A DNA stretch of 64,000 nt from Pseudomonas mucoides (GCF_015461845.1 NZ_JACOPW010000001.1:620001-684000), one strand, 5' to 3'. Positions 9,801 to 18,609 are shown, numbered from the stretch's first letter. Numbers and translations are program-made. Notes: generated by a model from the letters alone, not told the origin.

Positions 9801-10370
9801 CAACCCGGCAAGCTGTCGGCGAGTGTCGCCCGATATTACTTCAAAGTGCTGGCGATCAAGGATGAATACGAAGTGGCGCGCCTGTTTACCGATGGACAAT
9901 TCCTGGAAAAAATCCAGGCCGGCTTCGAGGGCGACTACCGCCTGCGCTTCCACCTGGCACCACCGCTGCTGAACGATAACGGCTCCGGTCGCGAACCGAA
10001 AAAACGCAGCTTCGGCCCGTGGATGCTGCAAGGCTTCAAGCTGCTGGCCAGGCTCAAGTTCCTGCGTAATACCTGGCTTGATCCGTTCGGTCGTACCCAT
10101 GAACGCAAGGTGGAACGCAACTGGCTGGCCAGTTACGAACGCGTCCTCGATGAAGTACTCACTGGCTTGACGGCCGACAAGCTGAGCCTTGCTCAGGAGT
10201 TGGCGGAGTTGCCAGACAGCGTTCGCGGTTATGGTCCGGTGAAAGAGCGTTTCCTCGGCCACGCCGAAAAGCGCCAGGCGCAATTGCTTGAGCAATGGCG
10301 TAATGGTCCGAGTGTCACGTTTCACGATGCCAGCCAGGTCACCGGCAAAATCGCCATCACTCAACTGTAA
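6807..10370 (+). CDS. Fused indolepyruvate:ferredoxin oxidoreductase family protein
   Basis: About 1187 residues, the size of the fused 2-oxoacid:acceptor oxidoreductases of aerobic proteobacteria. A TPP-dependent pyrimidine/PP-type region comes first, CSGCPHN lies near residue 435, a ferredoxin-like cysteine cluster (CEGCGDC ... NC) near 637, and a gamma-type domain with GVGGTGVVTIGALLG near 730. These enzymes oxidatively decarboxylate arylpyruvates or branched 2-oxoacids to acyl-CoA with transfer of electrons to ferredoxin. The ATG at 6801 touches GGAGG, so the ATG at 6807 is preferred. It is followed by folE on the same strand. Confidence 0.85.
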   Translation: MSAPPSLDDKYVQHTGKVLLTGIQALVRLPLMQRQRDLANGLNTAGFISGYRGSPLGGFDQALWKARDYLKEHHTVFHPGMNEDLAATSIWGTQQVNLFEGATYDGVFGMWYGKGPGVDRCGDVFRHANAAGTSKFGGVLAIAGDDHGARSSSLPHQTEHIFKAVMMPVLAPSGVQEYLDYGMHGWAMSRYSGCWVALKAVADTVESAAVVDIDIHRVQPIIPDIPLPEGGLNIRWPDPPLAQEQRLLEHKLYAALAYARANRLDRVVMDSAKARIGIITSGKSYLDVCQALKILGIDETLAQQIGLRVYKVGMVWPLEAEGVRQFAEGLEEIVVVEEKRHMIEYQLKEELYNWREDVRPRIVGKFDDKGEWSLPHTGWLLPAINDLTPAMIARALAKRILRLHQSGPLQVRLAVLDAQLASKDQFSNLMERVPHYCSGCPHNTSTKVPQGSRALAGIGCHYMAAWIYPQTQTFSQMGGEGVAWIGQAPFTTTQHVFANLGDGTYFHSGILAIRAAIAAKVQITYKILYNDAVAMTGGQPVDGSLSVAQISRQLVAEGVQRVVVVSEDVEKYQHIHDLADGVPVLRRDQMDEVQEQLRQFQGVSAIIYDQTCAAEKRRRRKRGKFPDPARRVVINEAVCEGCGDCSSKSNCMSVVAVETEFGRKREIDQSSCNKDFTCLNGFCPSFVTVEGGTLRKPKALAAAKDDVWDLPTPATVALDEPYSILITGVGGTGVVTIGALLGMAAFIEGKGTLNLDMAGMAQKGGAVWSHIRIAAHQEQLFAPRIAEGEAGLLLGCDLVVSANTETLSKLRHGVTHAVVNSEESITSAFVRTFAQQAESGDLLKHPDPKFQTQSMSAQIVEAVGSDQADFVDASKIATALLGDSIATNTFMLGYAYQKGWLPVGKAALLQAIELNGTAVPFNLSAFDWGRCSAHDLPRVLRKLEAGKVQSPDRLLSQSLEETLARRMEFLTAYQNYAYAQRYRFRVEQFIKAETALFGQPGKLSASVARYYFKVLAIKDEYEVARLFTDGQFLEKIQAGFEGDYRLRFHLAPPLLNDNGSGREPKKRSFGPWMLQGFKLLARLKFLRNTWLDPFGRTHERKVERNWLASYERVLDEVLTGLTADKLSLAQELAELPDSVRGYGPVKERFLGHAEKRQAQLLEQWRNGPSVTFHDASQVTGKIAITQL

Positions 10371-10454
10371 ATATCCCGGCCCTGGGCCAGGTGCCAGGAC
10401 CCGGGTTGCATGCGATGCCGCCCGGGAAGTTGGCTAAAACAATAAGGTCGACCC

Positions 10455-11012
10455 ATGAACGAAGAGCTGGCCAGAAACTACCGGGAGATTCTTCACGGAG
10501 TGGGCGAAGATCCAGAGCGAGAAGGCTTGCTGGACACGCCAAAACGCGCGGCGAAAGCCATGCAGTACCTGTGTCATGGCTATCAGCAAAGCCTCGAACA
10601 GATCGTCAACGGCGCGTTGTTTGAATCGGACAACGATGAGATGGTCATCGTCCGTGACATCGAACTGTACTCACTCTGCGAACACCACCTCCTGCCGTTT
10701 ATTGGCAAGGCCCATGTCGCCTATATTCCCACTGGTAAGGTGCTGGGGCTGTCGAAAGTGGCCCGCATTGTCGATATGTTCGCTCGCCGTTTGCAGATTC
10801 AGGAAAACCTGACACGGCAGATTGCCGACGCGATTTCCCTAGTGACCGATGCCGCCGGAGTGGCGGTAGTGATCGAGGCAAAACACATGTGCATGATGAT
10901 GCGCGGTGTGGAGAAGCAGAACTCGGTGATGAGCACCTCGGTAATGCTCGGCGCGTTCCGCGAGTCGTACAACACCCGCCAGGAGTTTTTGCAGTTGATC
11001 CGCGGTCGCTAG
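10455..11012 (+). CDS. folE: GTP cyclohydrolase I (FolE, type IA)
   Basis: A 185-residue protein covering the FolE catalytic core: [10 protein letters not shown] carries the zinc Cys/His, and [10 protein letters not shown] carries the third ligand and catalytic region. It converts GTP to 7,8-dihydroneopterin triphosphate for folate or tetrahydropterins. It sits 85 nt after the oxidoreductase gene, ends convergently with an SDR gene, and is surrounded by catabolic genes. It is therefore probably an extra copy, perhaps providing a pterin cofactor; that role is inference. Confidence 0.9.
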   Translation: MNEELARNYREILHGVGEDPEREGLLDTPKRAAKAMQYLCHGYQQSLEQIVNGALFESDNDEMVIVRDIELYSLCEHHLLPFIGKAHVAYIPTGKVLGLSKVARIVDMFARRLQIQENLTRQIADAISLVTDAAGVAVVIEAKHMCMMMRGVEKQNSVMSTSVMLGAFRESYNTRQEFLQLIRGR

Positions 11013-11040
11013 GAGAGGCGCCAGGCGCCCCACCTTCAAC

Positions 11041-11796
11041 TCAACTGAGCATCAGCATGCCGCCATCAATCATCAACGTTTGCCCGGTGACAAATCGCGA
11101 ACCGTCTCCGGCAAGAAATACCAGCACAGGCGCCAGATCCCGGGCCGGTTCACCCAGCTGTCCGCCGATGGGCACTTGCCTTGTCATGTAGGCATCGTGC
11201 TGCTGCAATTGCTCGGTGCTCATGCTCGCGCGAGTCGCCTCGTACATCGGCGTCCACATCGCCGGGGCGATAGCGTTGACGGTAATGCCCAAGGGGCCCC
11301 ATTCCCGCGCCACCGTGCGCGTCCACGCCAGCACCGCCCCCTTGCTGGCCGCGTAATGGGCTTTGCCGGGCTGTCCGATGACGCCTGCCGCAGAGGCGAA
11401 GTTGATGATCCGCCCACCGCTGCCCTTCAGCAGCTCATAGGCCGCGCGGTTGGTCAGGAATGTGCCACGGGTATTCACCGCAAAGACTTTTTCCCACTCG
11501 TCCAGCGTGATGCTGTCGGCACTGGCATTCGGCGCGATACCCGCAGCATGTACCAGCACATCCAGACCATTGAGCCGTTCGTTGGCCCAGGCGAAAGCGG
11601 CATCCACGGATTGGCTGTCAGCGATATCGCAGACTCGTGTATGCGCCCACCCGCCACCGTCCCCCGTCATCAAGGCGGCTTCGCCCAGGTCGAGGCTGAC
11701 GACATAGGCTCCCTCCTCCACAAATGCTTTGACCACTGCCGCGCCGATACCCCTGGCGCCTCCCGTGACGATGATTCGTTTACCGGCCAGTTGCAT
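11041..11796 (-). CDS. Short-chain dehydrogenase/reductase
   Basis: A 251-residue classical SDR with TGGARGIG near residue 12, NAG-region AAGIAPNAS, catalytic HYAASKGAV near 157 and the C-terminal TGQTLMIDGG motif. It is last in the minus-strand operon CoA-transferase, SDR, acyl-CoA dehydrogenase, APH kinase, SDR, 18 nt after the kinase gene. A 3-hydroxyacyl-CoA or alicyclic alcohol dehydrogenase role fits the context but is not proven. Confidence 0.85.
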   Translation of the reverse strand: MQLAGKRIIVTGGARGIGAAVVKAFVEEGAYVVSLDLGEAALMTGDGGGWAHTRVCDIADSQSVDAAFAWANERLNGLDVLVHAAGIAPNASADSITLDEWEKVFAVNTRGTFLTNRAAYELLKGSGGRIINFASAAGVIGQPGKAHYAASKGAVLAWTRTVAREWGPLGITVNAIAPAMWTPMYEATRASMSTEQLQQHDAYMTRQVPIGGQLGEPARDLAPVLVFLAGDGSRFVTGQTLMIDGGMLMLS

Positions 11797-11814
11797 GGGC
11801 TTTCCCTCTGGTTA

Positions 11815-12867
11815 TCAGGCGGTTTGATCGATGCGCTGCAACGCCGTAGCGAATAGATGCAACGCTGAGGCGTGGTGTTTTTCACCCGTGACCATCGAGG
11901 CTTTACCCGCACACGCACGGGCGTAACTGACTTCGAGAAAGATGCCGAGTTTGAAACCCGCCAACACCAGGTACCAGGTGAAGTCCGCCAACGAGCGCGA
12001 GCTGCCGGCGTGGTAATGGGCGACCAGTTCGTCGCTGCTGCAAAAGCCGTCCCAGGGATGCACTTCGATGGTGCCGGCACCACGACCGTCGGCACAGGGC
12101 CAGGTGACCACCAGCCAGGCAAGGTCGAGCAACGGATCACCGATGGTCGCCAGCTCCCAATCGACGACCGCGGCCAACTCCCCGCAGTCATGCCGGAACA
12201 TGACGTTGGACAGGTGAAAGTCGCCATGTTGAATACCGGCCTCAAACTGCTGCGGGCAATGATCGCTCAGCCAATTGGCCAAACGTGCAAGTCCCGGCAG
12301 GCTGCTCGCCCCCGGCCAACCGGGGTAGTCTTTGACGCTGTCCAAGTGTGCCAGCCAGCGTGAGACCTGACGCTGATGAAAACCGTCCGGGCGGCCAAAG
12401 TCCGCCAGCCCCACCGCCTGGTAGTCAATGTCGCCCAGACGCAATAGCGCATCCACCATGGCAAAGCCCATGCGCCTGCGCAGCGCCGGCCGTTCAGCAT
12501 GGGGTGCTGGCAATCCTGCGGCGCTATTGGGGTTGAAGCCCTGCACTGGTTCCATTAAATAAAAACTGGAGCCCAGAACGGCCTGGTCAGTACAGTCGGC
12601 GATCAAACCGGCATGGGGCACTTGCGATCCGGCCAATACCTTGAGCAGGCGCGCTTCACGGACGATGGTTTTACCGCCGACTTCGCGCAGTTCCAGGGAA
12701 GGCCGGCGCAACACGAATTCACGCACGCCTCGCCGAAAGCGCAGCAGCAGATTCTGCGTGCCGCCGGCTAAACGTACCGCAGCCTTGATCGGGCCACTTT
12801 CCAGGTCTTGGGTGTCCATCCAGTCGGCCAGGCGCTCGAGGTCGACCAGATCCTGCCAATCGTTCAT
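11815..12867 (-). CDS. APH-fold kinase, ACAD10/11-like partner
   Basis: A 350-residue phosphotransferase with an intact active site: QHGDFHLSNVMF (Brenner motif) near residue 206 and VVDWELATIGDPLLDL near 227. The start at 12867 overlaps the stop of the acyl-CoA dehydrogenase gene by 4 nt, suggesting translational coupling. In the ACAD10/11 and LvaA/LvaC families this kinase-plus-dehydrogenase pair phosphorylates 4-hydroxyacyl-CoA and then eliminates phosphate, which moves the hydroxyl group. The same chemistry is inferred here. Confidence 0.8.
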   Translation of the reverse strand: MNDWQDLVDLERLADWMDTQDLESGPIKAAVRLAGGTQNLLLRFRRGVREFVLRRPSLELREVGGKTIVREARLLKVLAGSQVPHAGLIADCTDQAVLGSSFYLMEPVQGFNPNSAAGLPAPHAERPALRRRMGFAMVDALLRLGDIDYQAVGLADFGRPDGFHQRQVSRWLAHLDSVKDYPGWPGASSLPGLARLANWLSDHCPQQFEAGIQHGDFHLSNVMFRHDCGELAAVVDWELATIGDPLLDLAWLVVTWPCADGRGAGTIEVHPWDGFCSSDELVAHYHAGSSRSLADFTWYLVLAGFKLGIFLEVSYARACAGKASMVTGEKHHASALHLFATALQRIDQTA

Positions 12868-14159
12868 ACGTCGCGCTCGCCGAGACTGGCCAGCACGCCG
12901 GCGTATTTTTCCCGGGCGCGGGCCGCGGCGGTGGGCCGATGGTAATCGGGGAACAACTCGTCGCAGGGCTGATAGTCGCGCAGCAGCTGTTTGGCCACCG
13001 TGACTTTGTGCACTTCGGTGGGCCCGTCGGCCAGCCCCATCTGGAAGGAGCGGACGATGTACCCGGTAAACGGCATTTCTTCGCATACCCCTAACGAGCC
13101 ATGTACATGCAGGGCGCGCGCGGCGATGTCATGCAACACCTTGGGCATGGCGGCTTTCACCGCAGCGATGTCCTTGCGCACCCGCTTGTAGTCCTGATAC
13201 TGATCGATGCGCCACGCCGTACGCATCACCAGCAAGCGAAACTGCTCCAGTTCGATCCACGAATCGGCAATTTTTTCCTGGACCATCTGCTTGTCCGCCA
13301 GGCGGCTGCCCTGGGTACTACGCGACAGGGATCGTTCACAGAGTGCATCAAGGGCTTTTTGCGCCTGGCCGATCACCCGCATGGCATGGTGCACGCGGCC
13401 ACCACCGAGCCGCACCTGAGCCACGACAAATGCCTGGCCGGGCGCACCGAGCATGTCGCCCGCAGGCACTCGCACCTTGTCGAATGACAGGTAAGCATGG
13501 GTGGCGGCGGGGTCATCGGCGATACCGACGTTACGGATAATGCTCACCCCGGGCGCGTCAGCGGCGACGATGAACATCGACATGCCTTCATACACCGATA
13601 CGCTTTTATCAGTGACCGCCATCACGATATAGAACGCTGCGTAGCGGGCATTGGAGGCGAACCATTTTTCGCCGTTCAGCAGCCAGTCATCGCCATCGCG
13701 CACCGCTTCGGTGGTGAACACGGCAGGATCCGCGCCACCTTGCGGCTCGGTCATGGCGAAGCAGGACACGATATCGCCATCGAGCAACGGTTGCAGGTAG
13801 CGCTGCTTCTGCGCCGGGGTGCCGTAATGGGCGAGGATTTCCCCGTTGCCTGAATCGGGGGCCTGGCAGCCAAACACAATCGGGCCGAACAGCGAGCGGC
13901 CGAGAATTTCATTGATCAATGCCAGGCGCACCTGGCCATACCCTGCCCCGCCCAGTTCCGGGCCCAGGTGACACGCCCACAACTTGCGAGCCTTCACCTG
14001 CGCTTGCAGCGGTTTGACCAGTTGCTTGAACAACGGATCGTGGATATTCCACGGGCTGCCCAGCACATGATCGAGGGGCTCGACTTCCTCCCGTACAAAC
14101 TGCTCGATCCAATCCAGTTCCGCCTGTATCTCGGGGTCGGTCTGAAAGTCCCAGGCCAT
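12864..14159 (-). CDS. Acyl-CoA dehydrogenase (ACAD11-like)
   Basis: A 431-residue FAD acyl-CoA dehydrogenase. Helical N-domain, CFAMTEPQGGADPAVF near residue 139, and the C-terminal helical domain with ARALHVHGSLGVCEEMPF near 345. It overlaps the kinase gene by 4 nt, reproducing as two genes the kinase-dehydrogenase fusion of ACAD11. Predicted role: acting with the kinase on a 4-hydroxyacyl-CoA, or alpha,beta-dehydrogenation of an acyl-CoA. It follows the SDR gene by 24 nt. Confidence 0.85.
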   Translation of the reverse strand: MAWDFQTDPEIQAELDWIEQFVREEVEPLDHVLGSPWNIHDPLFKQLVKPLQAQVKARKLWACHLGPELGGAGYGQVRLALINEILGRSLFGPIVFGCQAPDSGNGEILAHYGTPAQKQRYLQPLLDGDIVSCFAMTEPQGGADPAVFTTEAVRDGDDWLLNGEKWFASNARYAAFYIVMAVTDKSVSVYEGMSMFIVAADAPGVSIIRNVGIADDPAATHAYLSFDKVRVPAGDMLGAPGQAFVVAQVRLGGGRVHHAMRVIGQAQKALDALCERSLSRSTQGSRLADKQMVQEKIADSWIELEQFRLLVMRTAWRIDQYQDYKRVRKDIAAVKAAMPKVLHDIAARALHVHGSLGVCEEMPFTGYIVRSFQMGLADGPTEVHKVTVAKQLLRDYQPCDELFPDYHRPTAAARAREKYAGVLASLGERDV

Positions 14160-14183
14160 GGTGTGTCTCCTAGCAAATAGCGA

Positions 14184-14921
14184 TCAGGCCAGCAGCATGC
14201 CGCCGTCGACCAACAGGGTTTGGCCGAGCACATAGCTGGCCAGCGGCGAGGCAAGGAACAGGGCCACGTTGGCCATGTCCTGGGGCGTGCCCAAGCGCCC
14301 TTGAGGAATGGCGCGCAATGCGCCTTCGAGGCGCTTGGGGTTGCTGGTGGTCACCCGCGTCAGCTTGGTTTCCACCAAACCGGGGGCAATGCCATTCACC
14401 CGGATGCCGTCACGTGCCCAGGCTTCGGCCAGGGTGCGAGTCAGTCCGAAAGCACCGGTTTTCGAGGCGTTGTAGGCCGGGTTGCCACGCGTGGAGTGGA
14501 AGGCGGCAGCGGAGCTGACAGTGATCATCGAACCCTTGGCCTGCATCAGCAGTGGGTGAAATTTCTGCGCGCACACCATCAGGCTGGTGAGGTTGACGTC
14601 GAGTACTCGCTTGAAACCCTCGGTGAGAAATTCCTGACGGTCGTAGAGCACCGTGCCTTGTGCCTGCACCAACACATCCAGGCGGGTGAATGGCACACAG
14701 ACCCCTTCGATCAATGCCGCATCCGCGACGTCTACCTGGGCGTAATGCAGGCCTTCAAGATTAGAGTCAGGTGAGTCGTTATAGGCCGCCGCCGAGGCAC
14801 GCGTACCCCAGACATGCACCTCGGCACCGCGCTGGCGAAAGTTCTGCGCAATGCCATTGCCGATGCCACTGGACCCGCCAACTACCAGCACGGTTTTACC
14901 GCTGAAATCCAACTCGTACAT
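14184..14921 (-). CDS. Short-chain dehydrogenase/reductase
   Basis: A 245-residue classical SDR: GGSSGIG near residue 13, catalytic AYNASKTGA near 147, and the C-terminal LGQTLLVDGGM motif. The start at 14921 is chosen because homology begins at MYELDFSGKTVLVVGG. It lies between the CoA-transferase and acyl-CoA dehydrogenase genes (gaps 50 and 24 nt), which suggests action on a CoA-activated intermediate. Confidence 0.85.
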   Translation of the reverse strand: MYELDFSGKTVLVVGGSSGIGNGIAQNFRQRGAEVHVWGTRASAAAYNDSPDSNLEGLHYAQVDVADAALIEGVCVPFTRLDVLVQAQGTVLYDRQEFLTEGFKRVLDVNLTSLMVCAQKFHPLLMQAKGSMITVSSAAAFHSTRGNPAYNASKTGAFGLTRTLAEAWARDGIRVNGIAPGLVETKLTRVTTSNPKRLEGALRAIPQGRLGTPQDMANVALFLASPLASYVLGQTLLVDGGMLLA

Positions 14922-14971
14922 GGGTATTCCTTGTGCTTGTCGAAAAATCCTGTCGGGCAATAGGCCCACCG

Positions 14972-17209
14972 TTACAGCGCCACCAGGCCAACCGAGGCCA
15001 ATCGTTCGAGCTCGCTGCCGGTAAAGCCGAGGCCTTCCAGAACTTGCCGGGTATGTTGGCCGAGGGCGGGTGGCGGACGCTGCAGCGATAACGGCAAGTT
15101 GCCGAAGTCCCAGAACGCGCCGATCTGTTGCAGGTCACCGTAAACAGCATGTGAGTAATGAGCGTGCAGACCCGCTTCGGCGTGTTCGGGGCTGTCGAGA
15201 AAGGCATCCATCTGCGCTTCCAGCACTGCCTGTGCAGGAACCTGCGCTGCGACCAATGAGGCGAGCGCCGCTTGCCGGGTCTGATCGGCAAACCAGGTTT
15301 CGGGCTGATCATCCACCAGCCTCTCGAAACGTTGCACCTCATCCGGTTGCAGCGCTGCCACCACCAGCCAGGAATCGCTACACCGATACAAACGATGGGC
15401 ATCACTCAGACCGGTCTGTTGCGCGTCCAAATGATCGATTGGTGTGAGGCTGCCGTCTTCCAGCACCACCGCTTCGCTCATCGACAGCATCGTGGCGCCC
15501 AGCAATGACGAGCTGACCATTTGTCCGACGCCACTGCGGTTGCGCTCATACAACCCCAGGAGCAAGGCGTAGAGCGAGGACAGACCGGCAAAAAAATCAC
15601 CCACGCCGAAGCGCAGCCACATGGGCGCCTGGCCCTCACCGCCCTGCTCGACTTCCCAGCCGCAAGAGGCCTGCATCAGTTGGTCAAAGCCCGGCCAATC
15701 CGTGCGCGGTCCGGTCGGTCCGTAGGCACTGACATGGCAATACACCAGCTGCGGGTTGAGCGCTTTGAGGCTCTCGTAGTCGACCTTGAGCTTGCGTGCG
15801 GCGGGAAGCCGCATGTTGTGGTGTACCACATCGGCCCAACGTGCCAACGCCTCTACGGCGGGCTCGGTCTGCCGATCGCCCAACTGCAACGCGACGCCCA
15901 ATTTGCCACGCTGGGTACCGCTGAAAATCCGCTCCAGGCGGCGCATGGCATCGCCCTTGGGCGCCTCGATTTTAATGACTTCTGCCCCCAGGTCCGCCAG
16001 CAACATGCAGGCAAACGGCCCGGCCAGATAGGCGCCCAGATCCAGTACTTTCAGACCGTGCAGCGGAGGCAAGGGCGCCGGACTCGACCTGGGCAGTTGC
16101 GAAGGGATCACAGCATCGGCGCCAGACAGTCCGGCGTTCCCCTCACCTGCCAGAGGTGCGCTACCGCCAACTCGTGCGGGTGGCTGCACCTGCCAGGCAG
16201 GGCCTGGTTGCAGTGTTTTGCCCAACTGCACATCGTCGACTTCAACCACATAGCCATTCAGGCGTGCTTGTTCGTCGAAGTAGATATCGCCAAATGGAGC
16301 GGCAATTTGCGCAGCAACGTCGTGCTGCCAGAAATGCTCGACCCATTCCTGTGCCGACCGTGTGGCAATGATCGCCTTGTTGGCGCCGAAGTTTGGCGCC
16401 ACATGGCTCGATGGCCACAGCGCGTTCAAGCGAGCCACTTCGGTTTCGCCGAACTCACTGAGTGCCGCGGCCATCCAAGGGGATTTGTCCGGCGAATAAT
16501 GCACATGCAACCAGCGGCCATCAGCGCACTGGTGCAATGGAATTGGAATGTGTTTATCCAGACCTTTGGCAAAGGCCGGGGTCGGTGTTTGTGCGCGGTT
16601 CCAATGCATGGTCATTGGCACCAAGGCTGCCTGAGCCAAACTCGTATGAGCGATGCCGCCGCAGCCGTCACGGTCGCGCGCCAGTAACCGCGCCATCACC
16701 CCGACCACACACAGCCAGCTGGCCAGCCAATTGGCAAATGGCATGCGTACGAACACCGGGCCGGGGCGATGCGCCGGCTGTTCGTCCAACAGGCCCAGGC
16801 GCGCCAGGATAAGCGTTTCCCGGGGAATGGAATTCGCCAGTGCATGCCGATGGGGCCAGCCGCTGATCGCTGAGATAACCAATCGAGGGAAGTCTGCAGT
16901 GAGCTGCGCGTCTGCCAGACCATGGGCCTGCGCTACCGCGGGGGTGAAGTCATGCAGCAGCACATCGGCGCTGGCTAGCAACGAGTTCAGTTGCTGGCGA
17001 TCTGCGGCATTTTCCAGGCAGAGGATGACACTTCGTTTGCCACGGTTAAGCACAGCAAACAGCGCCTGTTTCTCTCTGGCACGGTTGGCGGGTGGCTCGA
17101 TCATCACCACTTCGGCACCCGCTTCGCAAAGATGCATGCCAGCGGCAGATCCGGCAATGCCGGAACACAGACTGATGACGCGAATTCCTTCGAGGATTGC
17201 CTGGCTCAT
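14972..17209 (-). CDS. Double-length CaiB/BaiF (family III) CoA-transferase
   Basis: A 745-residue protein made of two CaiB/BaiF domains, about residues 1-375 and 390-745, joined by a Pro/Ala/Ser-rich linker. The second half is the more typical one: KVLDLGAYLAGPFACMLLADLGAEVIKIE and VYCHVSAYGPTGPRTDWPGFD. Family III enzymes normally dimerise as interlinked rings; the tandem form puts both copies in one chain. It probably activates the acid substrate by CoA transfer from succinyl-CoA or another donor. First gene of its operon. Confidence 0.85.
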   Translation of the reverse strand: MSQAILEGIRVISLCSGIAGSAAGMHLCEAGAEVVMIEPPANRAREKQALFAVLNRGKRSVILCLENAADRQQLNSLLASADVLLHDFTPAVAQAHGLADAQLTADFPRLVISAISGWPHRHALANSIPRETLILARLGLLDEQPAHRPGPVFVRMPFANWLASWLCVVGVMARLLARDRDGCGGIAHTSLAQAALVPMTMHWNRAQTPTPAFAKGLDKHIPIPLHQCADGRWLHVHYSPDKSPWMAAALSEFGETEVARLNALWPSSHVAPNFGANKAIIATRSAQEWVEHFWQHDVAAQIAAPFGDIYFDEQARLNGYVVEVDDVQLGKTLQPGPAWQVQPPARVGGSAPLAGEGNAGLSGADAVIPSQLPRSSPAPLPPLHGLKVLDLGAYLAGPFACMLLADLGAEVIKIEAPKGDAMRRLERIFSGTQRGKLGVALQLGDRQTEPAVEALARWADVVHHNMRLPAARKLKVDYESLKALNPQLVYCHVSAYGPTGPRTDWPGFDQLMQASCGWEVEQGGEGQAPMWLRFGVGDFFAGLSSLYALLLGLYERNRSGVGQMVSSSLLGATMLSMSEAVVLEDGSLTPIDHLDAQQTGLSDAHRLYRCSDSWLVVAALQPDEVQRFERLVDDQPETWFADQTRQAALASLVAAQVPAQAVLEAQMDAFLDSPEHAEAGLHAHYSHAVYGDLQQIGAFWDFGNLPLSLQRPPPALGQHTRQVLEGLGFTGSELERLASVGLVAL

Positions 17210-17401
17210 TCAGCACCTGTCTTCTTCTGCGCTTAGCGTTTTGCAGCAGAGCTGCAGAACGAATCCATGGCGTTACCCTAAGCGATCGGCGATAAATTCC
17301 ATAGATAGATTAGTATTCCGAATATAGAATCATAAGCATGAATATGAACAATAAATAACAATTCGTCTAAATATCACTAAAAGCCGATTAAGGGCGTTGC
17401 G

Positions 17402-17809
17402 ATGATCCTGCGCATGGACCACTTCACCATCGTCTCCGACCAACTGGAGGCGACACGAAATTTCTATGTTGGAGTACTCGGGTTGGTGGAGGGGCCACGC
17501 CCGCCCTTCCCGGTTCCCGGATTCTGGCTGTACACCCAGGAACAACCAGTTCTGCATGTGGTGGGCGTATCACAAATGCCGGAGCCGCGACGTGGCGTGC
17601 TTGACCATATGGCGTTTCATGCCCAGGGCTTGCAGAGGATGTGGAAACACCTGAGTGAGCACGGCGTGCGATTCAAAGTGATCCGTGCGCCCGGCGCCGA
17701 GCGCACGTGGCAGCTGTTCATCCAGGACCCCAATGGGGTTGAAGTGGAGTTGGATTTCGACGCCAGCGAAGTGCCGCCCGCCGACTGGAAAGAACGCCGG
17801 GGTGGCTAA
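17402..17809 (+). CDS. VOC (glyoxalase/bleomycin resistance) superfamily protein
   Basis: A 135-residue single VOC domain. MDHFTIVSDQLEATRNFYVGVLGL at the start and LFIQDPNGVEVELDFD at the end hold the usual metal-site His and Glu, with LDHMAFHAQG supplying another His. Small VOC proteins can be isomerases, lyases or ring-cleaving dioxygenases; the reaction cannot be assigned. It is alone on the plus strand, divergent from the CoA-transferase operon, and its stop overlaps the stop of the convergent SDR gene by 4 nt. Confidence 0.75.
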   Translation: MILRMDHFTIVSDQLEATRNFYVGVLGLVEGPRPPFPVPGFWLYTQEQPVLHVVGVSQMPEPRRGVLDHMAFHAQGLQRMWKHLSEHGVRFKVIRAPGAERTWQLFIQDPNGVEVELDFDASEVPPADWKERRGG

Positions 17810-18585
17810 ATCAATCCGGCATAGCTGCCGCCGTCGATCTGCAAATTTTGCCCGGTGATATAGCCGGCTTGCGCCGAACAGAGAAATGCGCAGGCCGCTG
17901 CCAGTTCGCTCGGCTGGCCAAATCGTCGTGCGGCTATCGGCTTGAGCATTTCCACCCGTGCTTGCTCAAAACTGAGCTGGCGAAGTTCCGCCAGTTGCTC
18001 GGTCATAAAGCGCAGACGGTCCGTCTCAATGCGCTCCGGCAGCAGATTGTTGATCGTCACATTGTCCCGCACCACCTCGACCGACAGAGCTTTGCAAAAA
18101 GCGGTCAGCCCCGCACGCGCCGCCGTGGACAAACCCAATGGCAACCGGGGCGACTTAACCATCGCCGAGGTGATATTGACGATACGGCCGAAACCTCGCG
18201 CACGCATACCAACGACCACCGCCTGAATCAGCAGGATACCCGAGAGCATGTTGGCCTCAATGGCCGCCAGCCAGGCAGCATGATCCCAATCCTCCGGACG
18301 ACCCGGCTCTGGCCCGCCGTTGTTGGTCACCAGAATATCCATCACCGGACAGGCAGCCAGCAGCGCCTGTCGCCCGGCGGCGGTGGACAGGTCGGCCACC
18401 ACGGTGCGCGGCAGCCGGCCGGTGCTGCGCAAGATGTCCTGCGCAGTGTGTTCCAGGCTCTCGGCATCGCGGCCGTTGATCAGCACCTCACAGCCCTCCT
18501 GCGCCAATGCCAGCGCACAGGCTTTGCCAAGTCCCCGAGAGGATGCGCACACCAGAGCAATACGTCCGCCAATACCCAGATCCAT
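17806..18585 (-). CDS. Divergent SDR lacking the YxxxK motif
   Basis: A 259-residue SDR-fold protein with a cofactor site CASSRGLG near residue 13, NNGGPEPG near 90 and a C-terminal TGQNLQIDGG. Where YxxxK is expected it reads LGLSTAARAGLTAF, so both Tyr and Lys are lacking. This substitution occurs in a recognised SDR subgroup, so it is not simple decay. It follows the Rieske-less oxygenase gene by 24 nt in a three-gene minus-strand operon. Confidence 0.75.
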   Translation of the reverse strand: MDLGIGGRIALVCASSRGLGKACALALAQEGCEVLINGRDAESLEHTAQDILRSTGRLPRTVVADLSTAAGRQALLAACPVMDILVTNNGGPEPGRPEDWDHAAWLAAIEANMLSGILLIQAVVVGMRARGFGRIVNITSAMVKSPRLPLGLSTAARAGLTAFCKALSVEVVRDNVTINNLLPERIETDRLRFMTEQLAELRQLSFEQARVEMLKPIAARRFGQPSELAAACAFLCSAQAGYITGQNLQIDGGSYAGLI

Positions 18586-18609
18586 TGCAGCACTCCTCGT
18601 ACATTGGTG

